In this document: piece after piece, positions 16,402 through 25,567 of the stretch
How positions within the stretch are numbered: the first letter of the stretch is position 1
How the letters are laid out: each line of letters opens with the position of its first letter
Source: an uncultured Flavobacteriaceae bacterium
Lineage (GTDB): Bacteria; Bacteroidota; Bacteroidia; Flavobacteriales; Flavobacteriaceae
Reading direction: 5' to 3'
DNA: 62,452 nucleotides
Assembly: GCA_938010765.1 (NCBI GenBank)
Contig: CALLVX010000048.1
Coordinates: 1-62,452, forward strand
Translations under genes and position numbers: made by a program
The notes under the pieces: generated by a model
What the model was told of the DNA's origin: nothing
Seen by the model: the letters and a program-made list of their open reading frames with translations, nothing else
Databases searched by the model: none

Positions 16402-17289
16402 ATGGAAATCAAACACAAAGCAGGCTTTGTCAATATTATCGGGAACCCCAATGTAGGGAAGTCGACCTTAATGAATGCCTTCGTGGGCGAAAAACTTTCG
16501 ATTATTACTTCCAAGGCGCAGACCACACGGCATCGAATTCTAGGCATTGTGAACGGGGACGACTTTCAGGTAATCTTATCCGATACACCGGGAATCATCA
16601 AACCGGCCTATGAACTGCAATCCTCTATGATGGGTTTTGTCAAATCGGCTTTTGAAGATGCCGATGTCTTGCTCTATATGGTAGAAATTGGCGAAAAGGC
16701 ATTGAAAGACGAGGCGTTTTTCGAGAAGATAAAAAATAGCAAGATTCCTGTATTGCTTTTGCTAAACAAGGTAGATACGACTACACAGGAAATATTGGAG
16801 GCACAAGTACAGTATTGGCAGGAACTGCTTCCCGCAGTAGAGTTGCATCCCATCTCTGCCCTATCGAATTTTAACGTGAAGAACGTTTTTGAACGTATTA
16901 TCGAATTGCTTCCAGAGGCACATCCTTACTATCCAAAGGACCAATTGACGGACAAGCCGGAGCGATTTTTTGTAAATGAGACCATTCGGGAAAAGATTTT
17001 GATCCACTATAAAAAAGAAATCCCCTATTCTGTTGAGATCGAGACCGAGGAATTTTTCGAGGACGAAGACATTATTCGTATGCGGTCTGTGATCATGGTA
17101 GAACGCGATTCCCAGAAAGGAATCATTATCGGGCACAAGGGTAGCGCTTTGAAAAGAGTCGGAATCGAATCCCGTAAAGACTTGGAGAAATTCTTTGGCA
17201 AACAAGTACATATAGAACTGTATGTGAAGGTTAATAAGAATTGGCGCAGCAATGCACGGCAGTTAAAACGTTTTGGTTACAATAACTAA
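16402..17289 (+). CDS. era: GTPase Era
   Basis: A 295-residue protein with a P-loop GNPNVGKST (14-22), switch-II DTPG, and NKVD at about 123 for guanine specificity. A C-terminal KH-type RNA-binding domain follows, with IIGHKGSALKRVGIESRKDL and a WRSNARQLKRFGY ending. Era binds the 3' end of 16S rRNA and assists small-subunit maturation at the membrane and cytoplasm interface. Length is normal for the family and the start ATG fits the usual MEIKHKAGFV-type N-terminus. A second ribosome-assembly GTPase gene (der) lies 1.7 kb downstream, separated by one broken gene. Confidence 0.97.
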   Translation: MEIKHKAGFVNIIGNPNVGKSTLMNAFVGEKLSIITSKAQTTRHRILGIVNGDDFQVILSDTPGIIKPAYELQSSMMGFVKSAFEDADVLLYMVEIGEKALKDEAFFEKIKNSKIPVLLLLNKVDTTTQEILEAQVQYWQELLPAVELHPISALSNFNVKNVFERIIELLPEAHPYYPKDQLTDKPERFFVNETIREKILIHYKKEIPYSVEIETEEFFEDEDIIRMRSVIMVERDSQKGIIIGHKGSALKRVGIESRKDLEKFFGKQVHIELYVKVNKNWRSNARQLKRFGYNN

Positions 17290-17305
17290 ACCTTGGTAAC
17301 CTTTT
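17275..17305 (+). terminator. Possible terminator at the end of era
   Basis: GGTTAC within the last era codons pairs with GTAACC (17296-17301), and four T follow. The loop is long, so this is a weak candidate. Confidence 0.4.
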
Positions 17306-17393
17306 GATAGTAGTCGACTAACCATTATTTTTTATTGGCCTAACATCTACTTGTCATAAGAACTTCATCTTTGAATCACTAAAACCGATCAAG

Positions 17394-18920
17394 ATGAAGA
17401 ATACACGTAATTGGGCCGTATTGGCTTCCCTATTTTTTACATTTTCCTGCAGCAAACTCGACGATTTTATTGGCGATGGGCATGATGACGATGCGCCCGT
17501 GTGGGTCGATTTTAAATTTAGGGCTTCTTTACAAGTAGGGGGCGAGGGCGCCGCCGAGATTTCAGCCTTTGATCCTTCGACCAATAAATTGTTCGTGGTA
17601 AATGTGGAAGTTGATGAAGTGTCCGTGTTTGATATTACGGATATCGATTCGCCCATAAAACTCACCTCCCTACAGTTAAATGGTGTGGGTAGGCCCAATA
17701 GCGTTTCGGTAAGCAATGGCAAATTGGCTGTGGCCGTCGAGTCTTTCGACAAGCAGGCAAATGGGTATATCAAAATATATGATACTGAAACGCTCGCTTT
17801 TTTAACGGCCTATAGTACGGGTGCTTTACCCGATATGGTCGCTTTTTCTCCCGACGGCAAGTACGCCGTGTCTGCAAATGAGGGAGAACCGAACCACGAT
17901 TATACGAACGACCCTTATGGAAGCGTCACTATTGTAGATATGAACGATAGCAGCGCGCGTACCATTTCATTTAGCGGCTTTGAAAGCCAATTAAACGCCT
18001 TAAAGGAAAAGGGCTTTCGGATTTTTGGTCCCAATGCCAGTTTGGCGATGGATGTAGAACCCGAATATGTGGCAATTTCCGATGATTCAAAAACTGCTTG
18101 GGTAAGCCTTTAAGAAAACAATGGTGTTGCCAAGGTAAACCTAGAAGCTGCCGTTATAGAAGCGATTTACCCCCTTGGTTTCAAAGATTATTCTTTGCCG
18201 GGAAACGAAATCGACCCAAGCAACAAGGACGATCAAATGATATTGGCAAATTATCCCGTATTCGGAATCTATCAACCAGATGCCATCGCGTACGTGATGA
18301 TCAATGACACCGAATATTTTATTACGGCCAACGAAGGCGATGCGAGGGAATATGAGGGCGATCCAGGCTTTGTAGAAGAAGAGCGTATCAAAGATATCTT
18401 GTTAGATAGTACCGCCTTTCCCAATTATACCGAACTACAAGAAGAGGAAGTTTTGGGAAGCTTAAAAATTACGACGACCCTGGGTGATCCAGATGGGGAT
18501 GGTTTCTTTGACCAACTCTTTAGCTATGGGGCACGTTCCTTTACCATTTGGACGACAAATGGTGCCATGGTATATGATAGTGGCAGTGAGATCGCTCGAA
18601 AGACCTTGGAGTTAACCCCTGGCGTATTTAATGGTGGCGATAGCCGTAGTGATGACAAAGGAGCAGAGCCAGAGTCTGTTGAAGTGTTAAAGGTAGGAGA
18701 CCGCTACCTTCTTTTCGTAGGCCTGGAACGCAACGATCAAGTGATGGTATACGATATTTCAGATCCTAGTTCCCCCAAATTTTTGGAGTTGCTTTCAAAC
18801 GCCGGTGATGAGGGCCCGGAAGGGCTCTTGGCCATCCCAGCGGCGGAGAGTCCCACCGGAAAAGACCTACTTGTGGTTAGTAATGAGGATACGGGAGGAG
18901 TTACTTTTTACGAAAATTAA
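17394..18920 (+). pseudogene. Choice-of-anchor I family lipoprotein interrupted by one in-frame TAA
   Basis: A lipoprotein signal (LASLFFTFSC) begins a beta-propeller-like choice-of-anchor I protein with VGRPNSVSVSNGKLAVAVE, GALPDMVAFSPDGKYAVSANEGEPNHDY and MDVEPEYVAISDDSKTAWVSL. A TAA follows at 18111-18113. The same frame continues without loss as ENNGVAKVNLEAA, YFITANEGDAREY, DDKGAEPESVEVL and LVVSNEDTGGVTFYEN, to a stop at 18920. Relatives usually have a Gln at the interrupted position, so a single CAA-to-TAA change would explain it. Without it the protein would be 508 residues. It is either a very recent pseudogene, a sequencing error or, less likely, a read-through stop. The function of the family is uncertain; it often sits beside alkaline phosphatase-like domains. 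Confidence 0.85.
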
Positions 18921-18956
18921 ATCCAAACAGCTTCTGAAAAATTCGATTCGGTGAAA

Positions 18957-18981
18957 GGGAGGTGCTCGTCACCTCTCTTTT
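18957..18981 (+). terminator. Intrinsic terminator
   Basis: GAGGTG (18959-18964) pairs with CACCTC (18970-18975) around CTCGT, followed by TCTTTT. It separates the interrupted lipoprotein gene from der. Confidence 0.75.
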
Positions 18982-19020
18982 CTGTTTATTTTGAATACCT
19001 TTGCCCATTAAAACCAAGAT

Positions 19021-20325
19021 ATGGGCGCTATTGTTGCCATTGTAGGAAGACCGAATGTGGGGAAGTCGACATTTTTTAATCGACTGATCCAACGCAGGGA
19101 AGCAATTGTTGATGCTGTGAGCGGGGTGACCCGAGATCGTCATTATGGGAAGAGCGACTGGAACGGAAAAGAATTTTCCCTAATCGATACAGGGGGTTAT
19201 ATCGTTGGAAGCGATGATATTTTTGAAAAAGAGATCGATAAACAGGTAGAGTTGGCCATTGATGAGGCCGATGCCATTGTTTTTATGGTCGATGTAGAGT
19301 CGGGTGTCACCGGAATGGATGAGGATGTGGCCAAGCTATTGCGCCGTGTTGATAAACCTGTTTTTCTGGCCATCAATAAGGTCGATAATGCCAAGCGTGC
19401 AGCTGATGCCGTTGAATTTTATGCCTTGGGTCTTGGGGAGTATTTCACCCTTTCAAGTATCAACGGCGGAGGAACAGGGGAACTATTGGATGCCCTGGTA
19501 AAAGTATTGCCAGAGGCGGAAGAAGAGGTAGACGAATTGCCAAGATTTGCGGTAGTCGGGAGACCCAATGCCGGAAAATCCTCCTTTATAAATGCACTGA
19601 TAGGCGAAGATCGGTACATCGTTACCGATATTGCCGGAACCACACGCGATAGTATCGATACGAAATACAACCGTTTCGGATTTGAATTCAACCTAATCGA
19701 TACCGCCGGTATTCGAAGAAAGGCGAAGGTGAAGGAAGACTTGGAATTTTATTCGGTAATGCGATCCGTTCGGGCCATTGAGCATAGCGATGTTTGTATT
19801 CTATTGTTTGATGCTACCCGAGGTTTTGATGGGCAAGTATCGAATATTTTTTGGTTGGCGCAACGCAATAATAAGGGAGTGGTGATCTTGGTGAACAAAT
19901 GGGACTTGGTCGAAGATAAGGAGACCAATACCATGAAAGAATATACCATTCGAATTAAACAAGAGATCGAACCTTTTGTGGATGTGCCGATTATTTTTAT
20001 CTCTGTACTAAACAAACAACGTATTTATAAGGCAATTGAGACAGCGGTCGACGTATACAAAAACCGCTCTAAGAAAGTAAAGACCAGCGAACTCAACGAT
20101 GTAATGCTGCCAATTATTGATCATACACCGCCTCCTGCTTATAAGGACAAGTATGTAAAGATCAAATATATTACCCAATTGCCGACCCTCTATCCGCAAT
20201 TTGCCTTCTTTTGCAACCTTCCGCAGTATGTACGGGAACCGTACAAGCGTTTTTTGGAAAATAAGCTGCGTGAGAATTTCGATTTTACCGGTGTGCCGGT
20301 TACCATTTATATGCGTAAGAAATGA
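19021..20325 (+). CDS. der: GTPase Der (EngA)
   Basis: A 434-residue protein with two tandem G domains. The first has GRPNVGKST (9-17), DTGG and NKVD. The second has GRPNAGKSS near 180, DTAG and NKWD. A C-terminal KH-like domain ends YMRKK. The double GTPase layout is unique to Der, which is needed for 50S ribosome assembly. Length and start are typical. It is probably monocistronic, since a terminator lies before it and another directly after. Confidence 0.97.
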   Translation: MGAIVAIVGRPNVGKSTFFNRLIQRREAIVDAVSGVTRDRHYGKSDWNGKEFSLIDTGGYIVGSDDIFEKEIDKQVELAIDEADAIVFMVDVESGVTGMDEDVAKLLRRVDKPVFLAINKVDNAKRAADAVEFYALGLGEYFTLSSINGGGTGELLDALVKVLPEAEEEVDELPRFAVVGRPNAGKSSFINALIGEDRYIVTDIAGTTRDSIDTKYNRFGFEFNLIDTAGIRRKAKVKEDLEFYSVMRSVRAIEHSDVCILLFDATRGFDGQVSNIFWLAQRNNKGVVILVNKWDLVEDKETNTMKEYTIRIKQEIEPFVDVPIIFISVLNKQRIYKAIETAVDVYKNRSKKVKTSELNDVMLPIIDHTPPPAYKDKYVKIKYITQLPTLYPQFAFFCNLPQYVREPYKRFLENKLRENFDFTGVPVTIYMRKK

Positions 20326-20333
20326 TGGTTTTT

Positions 20334-20357
20334 AGACTTTTTTAAGGTCTTTTTTTA
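20334..20357 (+). terminator. Intrinsic terminator of der
   Basis: AGACTTT (20334-20340) pairs with AAGGTCT (20344-20350), with one wobble, around a TTT loop. Seven T follow. It starts 8 bases after the der stop. Confidence 0.85.
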
Positions 20358-20494
20358 GCAATTTCCTCAAAGGGCGTCTCTAAAATATCGTACCTAGCAA
20401 TTTTGTACTAAAATTCTGTTAATGAAAATTGGTTTTTTCTTCATTGGGTTATTTTTGTTCGCTTCAAACCATCATCAACAAAACGAGCCAATCA

Positions 20495-22740
20495 ATGACC
20501 AAGCAGTTTCTCTGTGCCTTCTTGTTTCTTCTTAGTTTTTTTATTGTAATGCACAAAGCTTTACCGTTAAGGGAAAGGTAATTGATGCATTATCAAAAGC
20601 GCCGCTAGAGGCGACCACCATTTACGCAGAATCTCCACAAGATAGTTCGCTGATTGGCTATACGATTTCCGATAAGAATGGCTTTTTTGAATTAGAGGAA
20701 AAAACGACTATCATCGAATTGAATCTCTTTTTCTCTTTCAATGGGTATAAGACCTTGGCAATGAAAGTTGAGGTAAAGCCACTTTTAGAGTTGGGAACCG
20801 TTCAAATGGAAGAACAGGCAGAAGAATTGAAAGGCGTAAATGTAATTGGGGAACGTGTACCTATTACCGTGAAAAAAGATACGCTCGAATTTAATGCCGA
20901 TTCCTTTAAAACCCGGCCCGATGCTACAGTAGAAGATGTGCTCAAGAAACTACCGGGAGTCGAAGTAGATAGCAATGGTAAGATAACAGTAAACGGAAAA
21001 GAAGTGAGCCAGGTACTGGTAAACGGGCAAGTGTTTTTTAGTAAGGATCCTACCGTGGCGACCAAGAGCCTCCCGAAAGACATTATCAGTAAAATTCAAA
21101 TTACCGATACTAAGACCAAGACACAAGAATTTACCGGGGAAGCGGGCGATGGAGATACCAAGACCATTAATTTAATGGTCAAGGAAGATAAAAGCAAAGG
21201 GTACTTAGGAAGGGTTACGGCCGGGTATGGTTCCGATAAACGTTATCAGGCAAACGGACTGCTAAATTATTTCAACAATAAAGAGCAGATAAGCGTAATT
21301 GCCGCATCTAACAATATAAATAGTTCAGGTTTTTCTTTTGATGAAATCTATGACATGATCGGTAATACGAGTCGGGGAGGTGTTCGCATGAATGGAGAAG
21401 GGGGGGCAAGTAGGAGGACTCTCCTTTGGTTTTGGCCAAGGAATTACAACTTCTTCTACCTTGGGGGCCAGTTATGCAAATGCGAAAAAAGGAGAATATG
21501 AAGTAAATGGAAACTACTTTTATGCGTATTCAGATTCGTTTAACGATGAAAAAACTGCACGGGAAAATATACTGCCCAGCGGACGGTTTTTTACAGATAG
21601 TGAATCTAGTTTTCAGGGGACTACAAGTTCAAATAGAGGCGCTGCTGCGCTTGAGTTCCATATTAGCAAGACCATGCGTATTACCGTGGAACCTTCATTG
21701 AGCGTAAATCATACCAACTCTTTTGATACTTCGAGTAGTATATCATCTGATGAATCGGGTACTGTTCTTAACACCAATACCACCGATAGAACCGGTGATG
21801 GCCTGCAACGAAATTATAGCAATCGTTTCGAAGTATTAAAGAAGCTAGATACCATAGGACGCTATGTAAAAGCCTACTTTAACAATACAAATTCGGAAAA
21901 TAACAATGACACCCGATTGATTGCCGATAGCCGTATTCTTGGGGATACTCCTAGTGTGGGTTTATTGAATCAATCTACCACGATCAGTAACAAGAACAAC
22001 GAGTATGAATTAGGTGGGGAATACCGACAACCACTTGGCAATAAGATGTTTCTCGATTTCGGATATGAGTACAGAAACAACAAACGGGAAAATGTACGAT
22101 CCGTCTTTGATTTTGATGAAACGACAGCCACTATGGTGGTATCGGATATTCAAAGGAGATTAAAAAAGACAGCACCTATACTTTAAAGCTGAATATCAGA
22201 CCTTATTTTAACCTGCAGAAGAATGTTGGGTTTACGAATGGGGAGCGTTTAGAGGCACGTAGAAATTCGTTCAGTCCAAGAATTACCACTACGTTTAAAT
22301 TTCGAGAGCTGGTCGAAATAGAACCGGGCTATAGTATCTCGTTCAATAGTACCCGTTACAATTTGGACAATCTAGAAGATATTAATTTCACATCACATAG
22401 AGCCGAGCTGAAGACGACCACTTATTGGCCCAAGAACGTGGTTTGGGGCAACGATATCAGATATAGTTACAATGGTAATGTGGGCCCGGGCTTTGACAAG
22501 GACGCCCTTTTTTGGAATATGAGCCTTGGGGTGCAATTGTTCAAAAAGAAATCTACTTTGAAGGTAGTGGCCTATGATCTTTTGAACCAGAATATCAACA
22601 CGCGCAGAAGCACGGGGCAAGATTTTATTCAAGATTTTCAAGGTACGGTTTTAAGAAGGTATTTTATGCTAAGTCTCAGTTATAAGTTCGATCAATTCGG
22701 TGGGGGTAAATCGAAAGGAGACGGGATGCTATTTTTCTAA
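20495..22740 (+). pseudogene. Outer-membrane beta-barrel protein (TonB-receptor-like) with several frameshifts and a probable internal deletion
   Basis: A signal peptide starts at 20495 (MTKQFLCAFLFLLSFF). After a T7 run the continuation, CNAQSFTVKGKVIDA, is in another frame. A CarboxypepD_reg domain and a plug-like region follow (RPDATVEDVLKKLPGVEVD, GKEVSQVLVNGQVFF). At a G7 run (21400-21406) the frame changes again to QVGGLSFGFGQGITTSSTLG and barrel strands. Near 22150-22170 it changes back to KKDSTYTLKLNIRPYFNL and the normal barrel end (VVAYDLLNQNINTRRSTG, LRRYFMLSLSYKF). The total is about 750 residues, whereas relatives have about 900. The missing middle barrel at the last junction points to a deletion. 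Homopolymer shifts alone could be phase variation or error, but the deletion argues for decay. Confidence 0.85.
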
Positions 22741-22741
22741 T

Positions 22742-23242
22742 TTAATTCCACTTATACATAAGGGAGTCCAATCCATTTGAAATACCCTGATAATAGTCCC
22801 CTTCCCTAAAATGAGGAACAAAAGTACTTTCGATTACTTGTTTGCAGATAGCATCTGTTAATTGCTTTTCTGTTCCGAGTCCAGTGGCAATACCAATGGT
22901 TCGCAGTTTATTTGAGACGGCGATAACCAACCCGTTATCTTTGCCTTTTTGACCCACGCCCCAATAGGCGCCTATCCCGACCGCATAGCCTTTAATGTTC
23001 TCGTATGGGCTGATAGAATCTATGGTGACCACCGTTATTTGCCGGGTCGTTTCTTCTTCATAGGCAAGCAGTTTTTGTGTCAAGGAGTGCTCTTCAGTTG
23101 CCGTTAGGATGTCCGAATAGTCATTGATGACAATGCCTGTGGTATTTTTAGGGAAGGGTTCTGGGGGTACTTCTTTGTGAGCCAGCGCCTTACGGTTAAA
23201 GAGTAGTAAGAACAGGATAGCTATTTTTTTCACTTCGAACAA
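22742..23242 (-). CDS. TPM-domain protein, secreted
   Basis: A 166-residue protein with an N-terminal signal (KIAILFLLLFNRKALA) and a TPM domain: VINDYSDILTATEEHSL, ITVVTIDSISPYENIKGYA, WGVGQKGKDNGLVIAVSNK, IATGLGTEKQLTDAICKQVI. TPM domains occur in plant and cyanobacterial PSII-repair factors and in bacterial YgcG-like proteins. Phosphatase activity has been proposed for some, but the bacterial role is unclear. No ATG is available at the N-terminus, so translation probably begins at TTG (23242) or at GTG three codons later. It is the last gene of the LemA/TPM operon and is separated from the preceding one by a hexamer-repeat spacer. Confidence 0.85.
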   Translation of the reverse strand: MFEVKKIAILFLLLFNRKALAHKEVPPEPFPKNTTGIVINDYSDILTATEEHSLTQKLLAYEEETTRQITVVTIDSISPYENIKGYAVGIGAYWGVGQKGKDNGLVIAVSNKLRTIGIATGLGTEKQLTDAICKQVIESTFVPHFREGDYYQGISNGLDSLMYKWN

Positions 23243-23304
23243 TTAAGAGAATACATGGCAAACGAATTCATCTTGGGGTTAATATGAAGCCTAGAATCTT
23301 GTAT

Positions 23305-23380
23305 TTTGAGTTTGAGTTTGAGTTTGAGCTTGAGTCTGAGTCTGAGTTTGTCACTTGAGCTTGAGACTTGCACTTGAACT
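23305..23380. repeat. Degenerate hexanucleotide (GAGTTT) array
   Basis: About seven imperfect units of GAGTTT, GAGCTT or GAGTCT, followed by looser ACTTGAGC and ACTTGAAC units. It fills the space between two TPM genes. Fragments of the same motif (TTTGAACTTG, TTTGAGTTTGAA) recur near 5455-5530, 6690-6715 and 48255. It has no spacers of CRISPR type. Confidence 0.8.
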
Positions 23381-23385
23381 TACAA

Positions 23386-24192
23386 CTACCACCCTCCAGA
23401 AGCACCGCCACCACCAAAGCCACCGCCGCCGAAGCCTCCTCCAAAACCTCCGCCACTTCCACCGCCGAAACCACCTCCGCTGCCAAAGCCGCCGCCAGAG
23501 CCTCCACTACGGCCCATATTGCTCAGAATAATAATGTCCCATAAGTCAAGACCCGAGGAGCGTTTGCCGCCATTTCTTCCGCCTCGATTCCCGCGATTTC
23601 TCCGGGAGAGAATCAAAAGGATGATAAAGAAAATCAGAATCGGTAGAAAAGCTCCTAAGGGAAAACCTTCTTGCCCATCGTTAAAAGTACGTTCTTCCTT
23701 GAATTCACCGTTCAACGCCTTAAAAATGGTATTCGTACCGGCATCGAGCCCGCCGTAGTAATCGTTTTGTTTGAATCTTGGGATAATCACCTGTTGTATA
23801 ATACGCTTCGATAACGCATCTGTTAAACGAGCTTCGACCCCATAACCGGTATTGATAGCGACTCTACGATCGTTGCGTGCCAGCAGAACAAGTATCCCGT
23901 TATCTTTCCCGTCTTGACCAATACCCCATTTTTGACCCCACTGCGCTCCAAGATAGTTGATGTCTTCGCCTTTGGTAGAGTTAATAATAGCCACCACGAT
24001 TTGCGTAGAAGTACTATCGGAATACCGTATCAGTTTTTGCTCAAGGGTGCGCTGTTGGCTTTTGGAAAGCAGGTTTACATAGTCATAAACGCTGGTTTCC
24101 AGGGCCGGTTTTTCGGGAATGGTATACTGGGCAACTCCTAGAAGGGGGATAACCAGGAAAAAAAGGAGTATGCTATGATTTAGAAATTTCAT
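23386..24192 (-). CDS. TPM-domain protein with transmembrane segment and Gly-rich tail (YgcG-like)
   Basis: A 268-residue protein. It has a signal peptide (SILLFFLVIPLLGVAQ), a TPM domain at about 30-170 (VYDYVNLLSKSQQRTLEQKL, STQIVVAIINSTKGEDIN, WGQKWGIGQDGKDNGILVLL, RRVAINTGYGVEARLTDALS), one membrane segment (FLPILIFFIILLILS), and a tail of GGGFGG repeats ending GGASGGW. This layout matches YgcG-type proteins of the cell envelope. It overlaps the upstream TPM gene by 20 bases. The Gly-rich tail may tether the protein to the wall or to partners, which is speculative. Confidence 0.9.
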   Translation of the reverse strand: MKFLNHSILLFFLVIPLLGVAQYTIPEKPALETSVYDYVNLLSKSQQRTLEQKLIRYSDSTSTQIVVAIINSTKGEDINYLGAQWGQKWGIGQDGKDNGILVLLARNDRRVAINTGYGVEARLTDALSKRIIQQVIIPRFKQNDYYGGLDAGTNTIFKALNGEFKEERTFNDGQEGFPLGAFLPILIFFIILLILSRRNRGNRGGRNGGKRSSGLDLWDIIILSNMGRSGGSGGGFGSGGGFGGGSGGGFGGGFGGGGFGGGGASGGW

Positions 24193-24610
24193 TGCTCAGT
24201 TCGTTGGTATCGCCATGTTGCCATGGAAAATGGGCTTCCAGTTCTTTCCCGGCCATTGCTACACCATCGAGAATACCTTGTTTATAATTTCCTTCCTTAA
24301 ATCGAGTTTCCATAGCATTTTTGGTGCTGTCCCAAAAAGTGTCGGGGACTACTTTGTCGATGCCGCTATCCCCATAAATAACGAACTTACGGTCGTTTAC
24401 GGCTACATAAAGAAGCACTCCGTTTTCTTGTTTGGTATTGTCCATTTTCAGCAAGTGGAAGACTTCCTTCGCACGTTCAAAATGGTCTAATCGGGTATGG
24501 GATTCAATATGTACCCGTATTTCTCCCGAGGTATTCTTTTCTGCTTCAAGAATTGCTTGTACAATTTCAAGCTCTTCCTCCCGTGTTAAAAAATCCTCGA
24601 CTCTAGACAT
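24173..24610 (-). CDS. TPM-domain protein, cytoplasmic form
   Basis: A 145-residue protein without a signal peptide. The TPM domain shows EIVQAILEAEKNTSGEIRVH, AKEVFHLLKMDNTKQENGVL, LYVAVNDRKFVIYGDSGIDK and RFKEGNYKQGILDGVAMAG. It starts 4 bases after the lemA stop and overlaps the next TPM gene by 20 bases. The cell therefore seems to make one cytoplasmic and two exported TPM proteins from a single transcript. The role of this short form is unknown. Confidence 0.9.
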   Translation of the reverse strand: MSRVEDFLTREEELEIVQAILEAEKNTSGEIRVHIESHTRLDHFERAKEVFHLLKMDNTKQENGVLLYVAVNDRKFVIYGDSGIDKVVPDTFWDSTKNAMETRFKEGNYKQGILDGVAMAGKELEAHFPWQHGDTNELSNEISKS

Positions 24611-24614
24611 ACCT

Positions 24615-25214
24615 TTAGTTGAAGTCGAATTCTACGTCGGGTGCATTTTCAGATCCGGCGTCAGCCTGGTAGCGCGCCATTTCTTTAAAACCAAACATTC
24701 CGGCCAATAACTTGCCGGGGAATTTAGTAGTATGGATGTCGTACACATTGACGGCCTTATTAAAGCGGTTGCGCTCCACATTGATGCGGTTTTCAGTGCC
24801 CTCGAGCTGGGATTGCAATTCCAAAAAGTTTTGGTTCGCTTTGAGCTCCGGGTAGCGTTCTACTACCACCATCAACTTGCTTAAAGCACCTGTTAGCCCA
24901 CTTTGTGCTTCTTGAAATTTGGCCATTGCTTCTGGCGTAAGGTTGTTGGCGTCGATATTGGTCGATGTTGCTTTAGACCGTGCTTCGATTACATCGGTCA
25001 ATGTGCCCCGTTCAAAATCGGCGGCGCCCTGTACCGTTTTGACCAAATTTCCGATCAAATCGCTTCTGCGCTGGTAGGAACTTTCTACATTCGACCAAGC
25101 GGTCTTGGCATTTGCTTCATGTTCTACAGCGGTGTTGTTGAAACCTACGGCCCAATTGTAGACGCCCAGCGCCAATACCACAACGACAATCAGTGCGATG
25201 AGTCCTTTTTTCAT
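24615..25214 (-). CDS. lemA: LemA family protein
   Basis: A 199-residue protein with an N-terminal membrane anchor (KKGLIALIVVVVLALGVYNW). A long alpha-helical LemA domain follows: EANAKTAWSNVESSYQRRSD, LIGNLVKTVQGAADFERGTL, YPELKANQNFLELQSQLEGT, ENRINVERNRFNKAVNVYD. It ends with a PDVEFDFN tail after FKEMARYQADAGSE. LemA and TPM genes are commonly adjacent across bacteria, suggesting an envelope function. The biochemical role is not established. Start and length are typical. Confidence 0.95.
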   Translation of the reverse strand: MKKGLIALIVVVVLALGVYNWAVGFNNTAVEHEANAKTAWSNVESSYQRRSDLIGNLVKTVQGAADFERGTLTDVIEARSKATSTNIDANNLTPEAMAKFQEAQSGLTGALSKLMVVVERYPELKANQNFLELQSQLEGTENRINVERNRFNKAVNVYDIHTTKFPGKLLAGMFGFKEMARYQADAGSENAPDVEFDFN

Positions 25215-25237
25215 TTTCTAGTGTTTTTGAGGGTTAG

Positions 25238-25567
25238 TTATAGTTGTTCTTTTATCTTTAAAAGCTCGGCTTTTACACGCTCGAGTTTTTGAATGATTTC
25301 GAAATTATCGAGTGTTTTTTGCTTGCTTTCCTTCAAGTGTGTTTTTGCCCCATCGAGCGTGAAACCGCGTTCTTTGACCAAATGATAGATCAGTTGTAGG
25401 TTTTTGATGTCTTGCGGAGTGAATTTGCGATTTCCTTTTGCGTTTTTCTTGGGTTTTAAAACGTCGAATTCCTTCTCCCAAAAACGAATTAAAGAAGTGT
25501 TCACATCAAAGGCTTTGGCGACCTCGCCAATACCATAATAAAGTTTTTCAGGGAGGTCTACTTGCAT
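25238..25567 (-). CDS. MerR-family transcriptional regulator
   Basis: A 109-residue protein that is almost only a MerR DNA-binding domain: KLYYGIGEVAKAFDVNTSLI, RFWEKEFDVLKPKKNAKGNR, KFTPQDIKNLQLIYHLVKER. A helical tail (FEIIQKLERVKAELLKIKEQ) fits a dimerisation coiled coil. There is no effector-binding domain. The start ATG overlaps the stop of the upstream M23 peptidase as TAATG, and lemA follows after 23 bases. It may control this envelope operon, although its target is not visible. Similar short MerR proteins beside M23 peptidases are common in Flavobacteriia. Confidence 0.92.
   Translation of the reverse strand: MQVDLPEKLYYGIGEVAKAFDVNTSLIRFWEKEFDVLKPKKNAKGNRKFTPQDIKNLQLIYHLVKERGFTLDGAKTHLKESKQKTLDNFEIIQKLERVKAELLKIKEQL

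Noticed and set aside
18111..18113. Programmed stop-codon read-through
   Set aside because: No flanking structure or conserved read-through context could be recognised. A simple CAA-to-TAA change or an error is more economical.
23305..23380. Possible CRISPR-like array
   Set aside because: Six-base units without unique spacers or cas genes; this is a simple sequence repeat.
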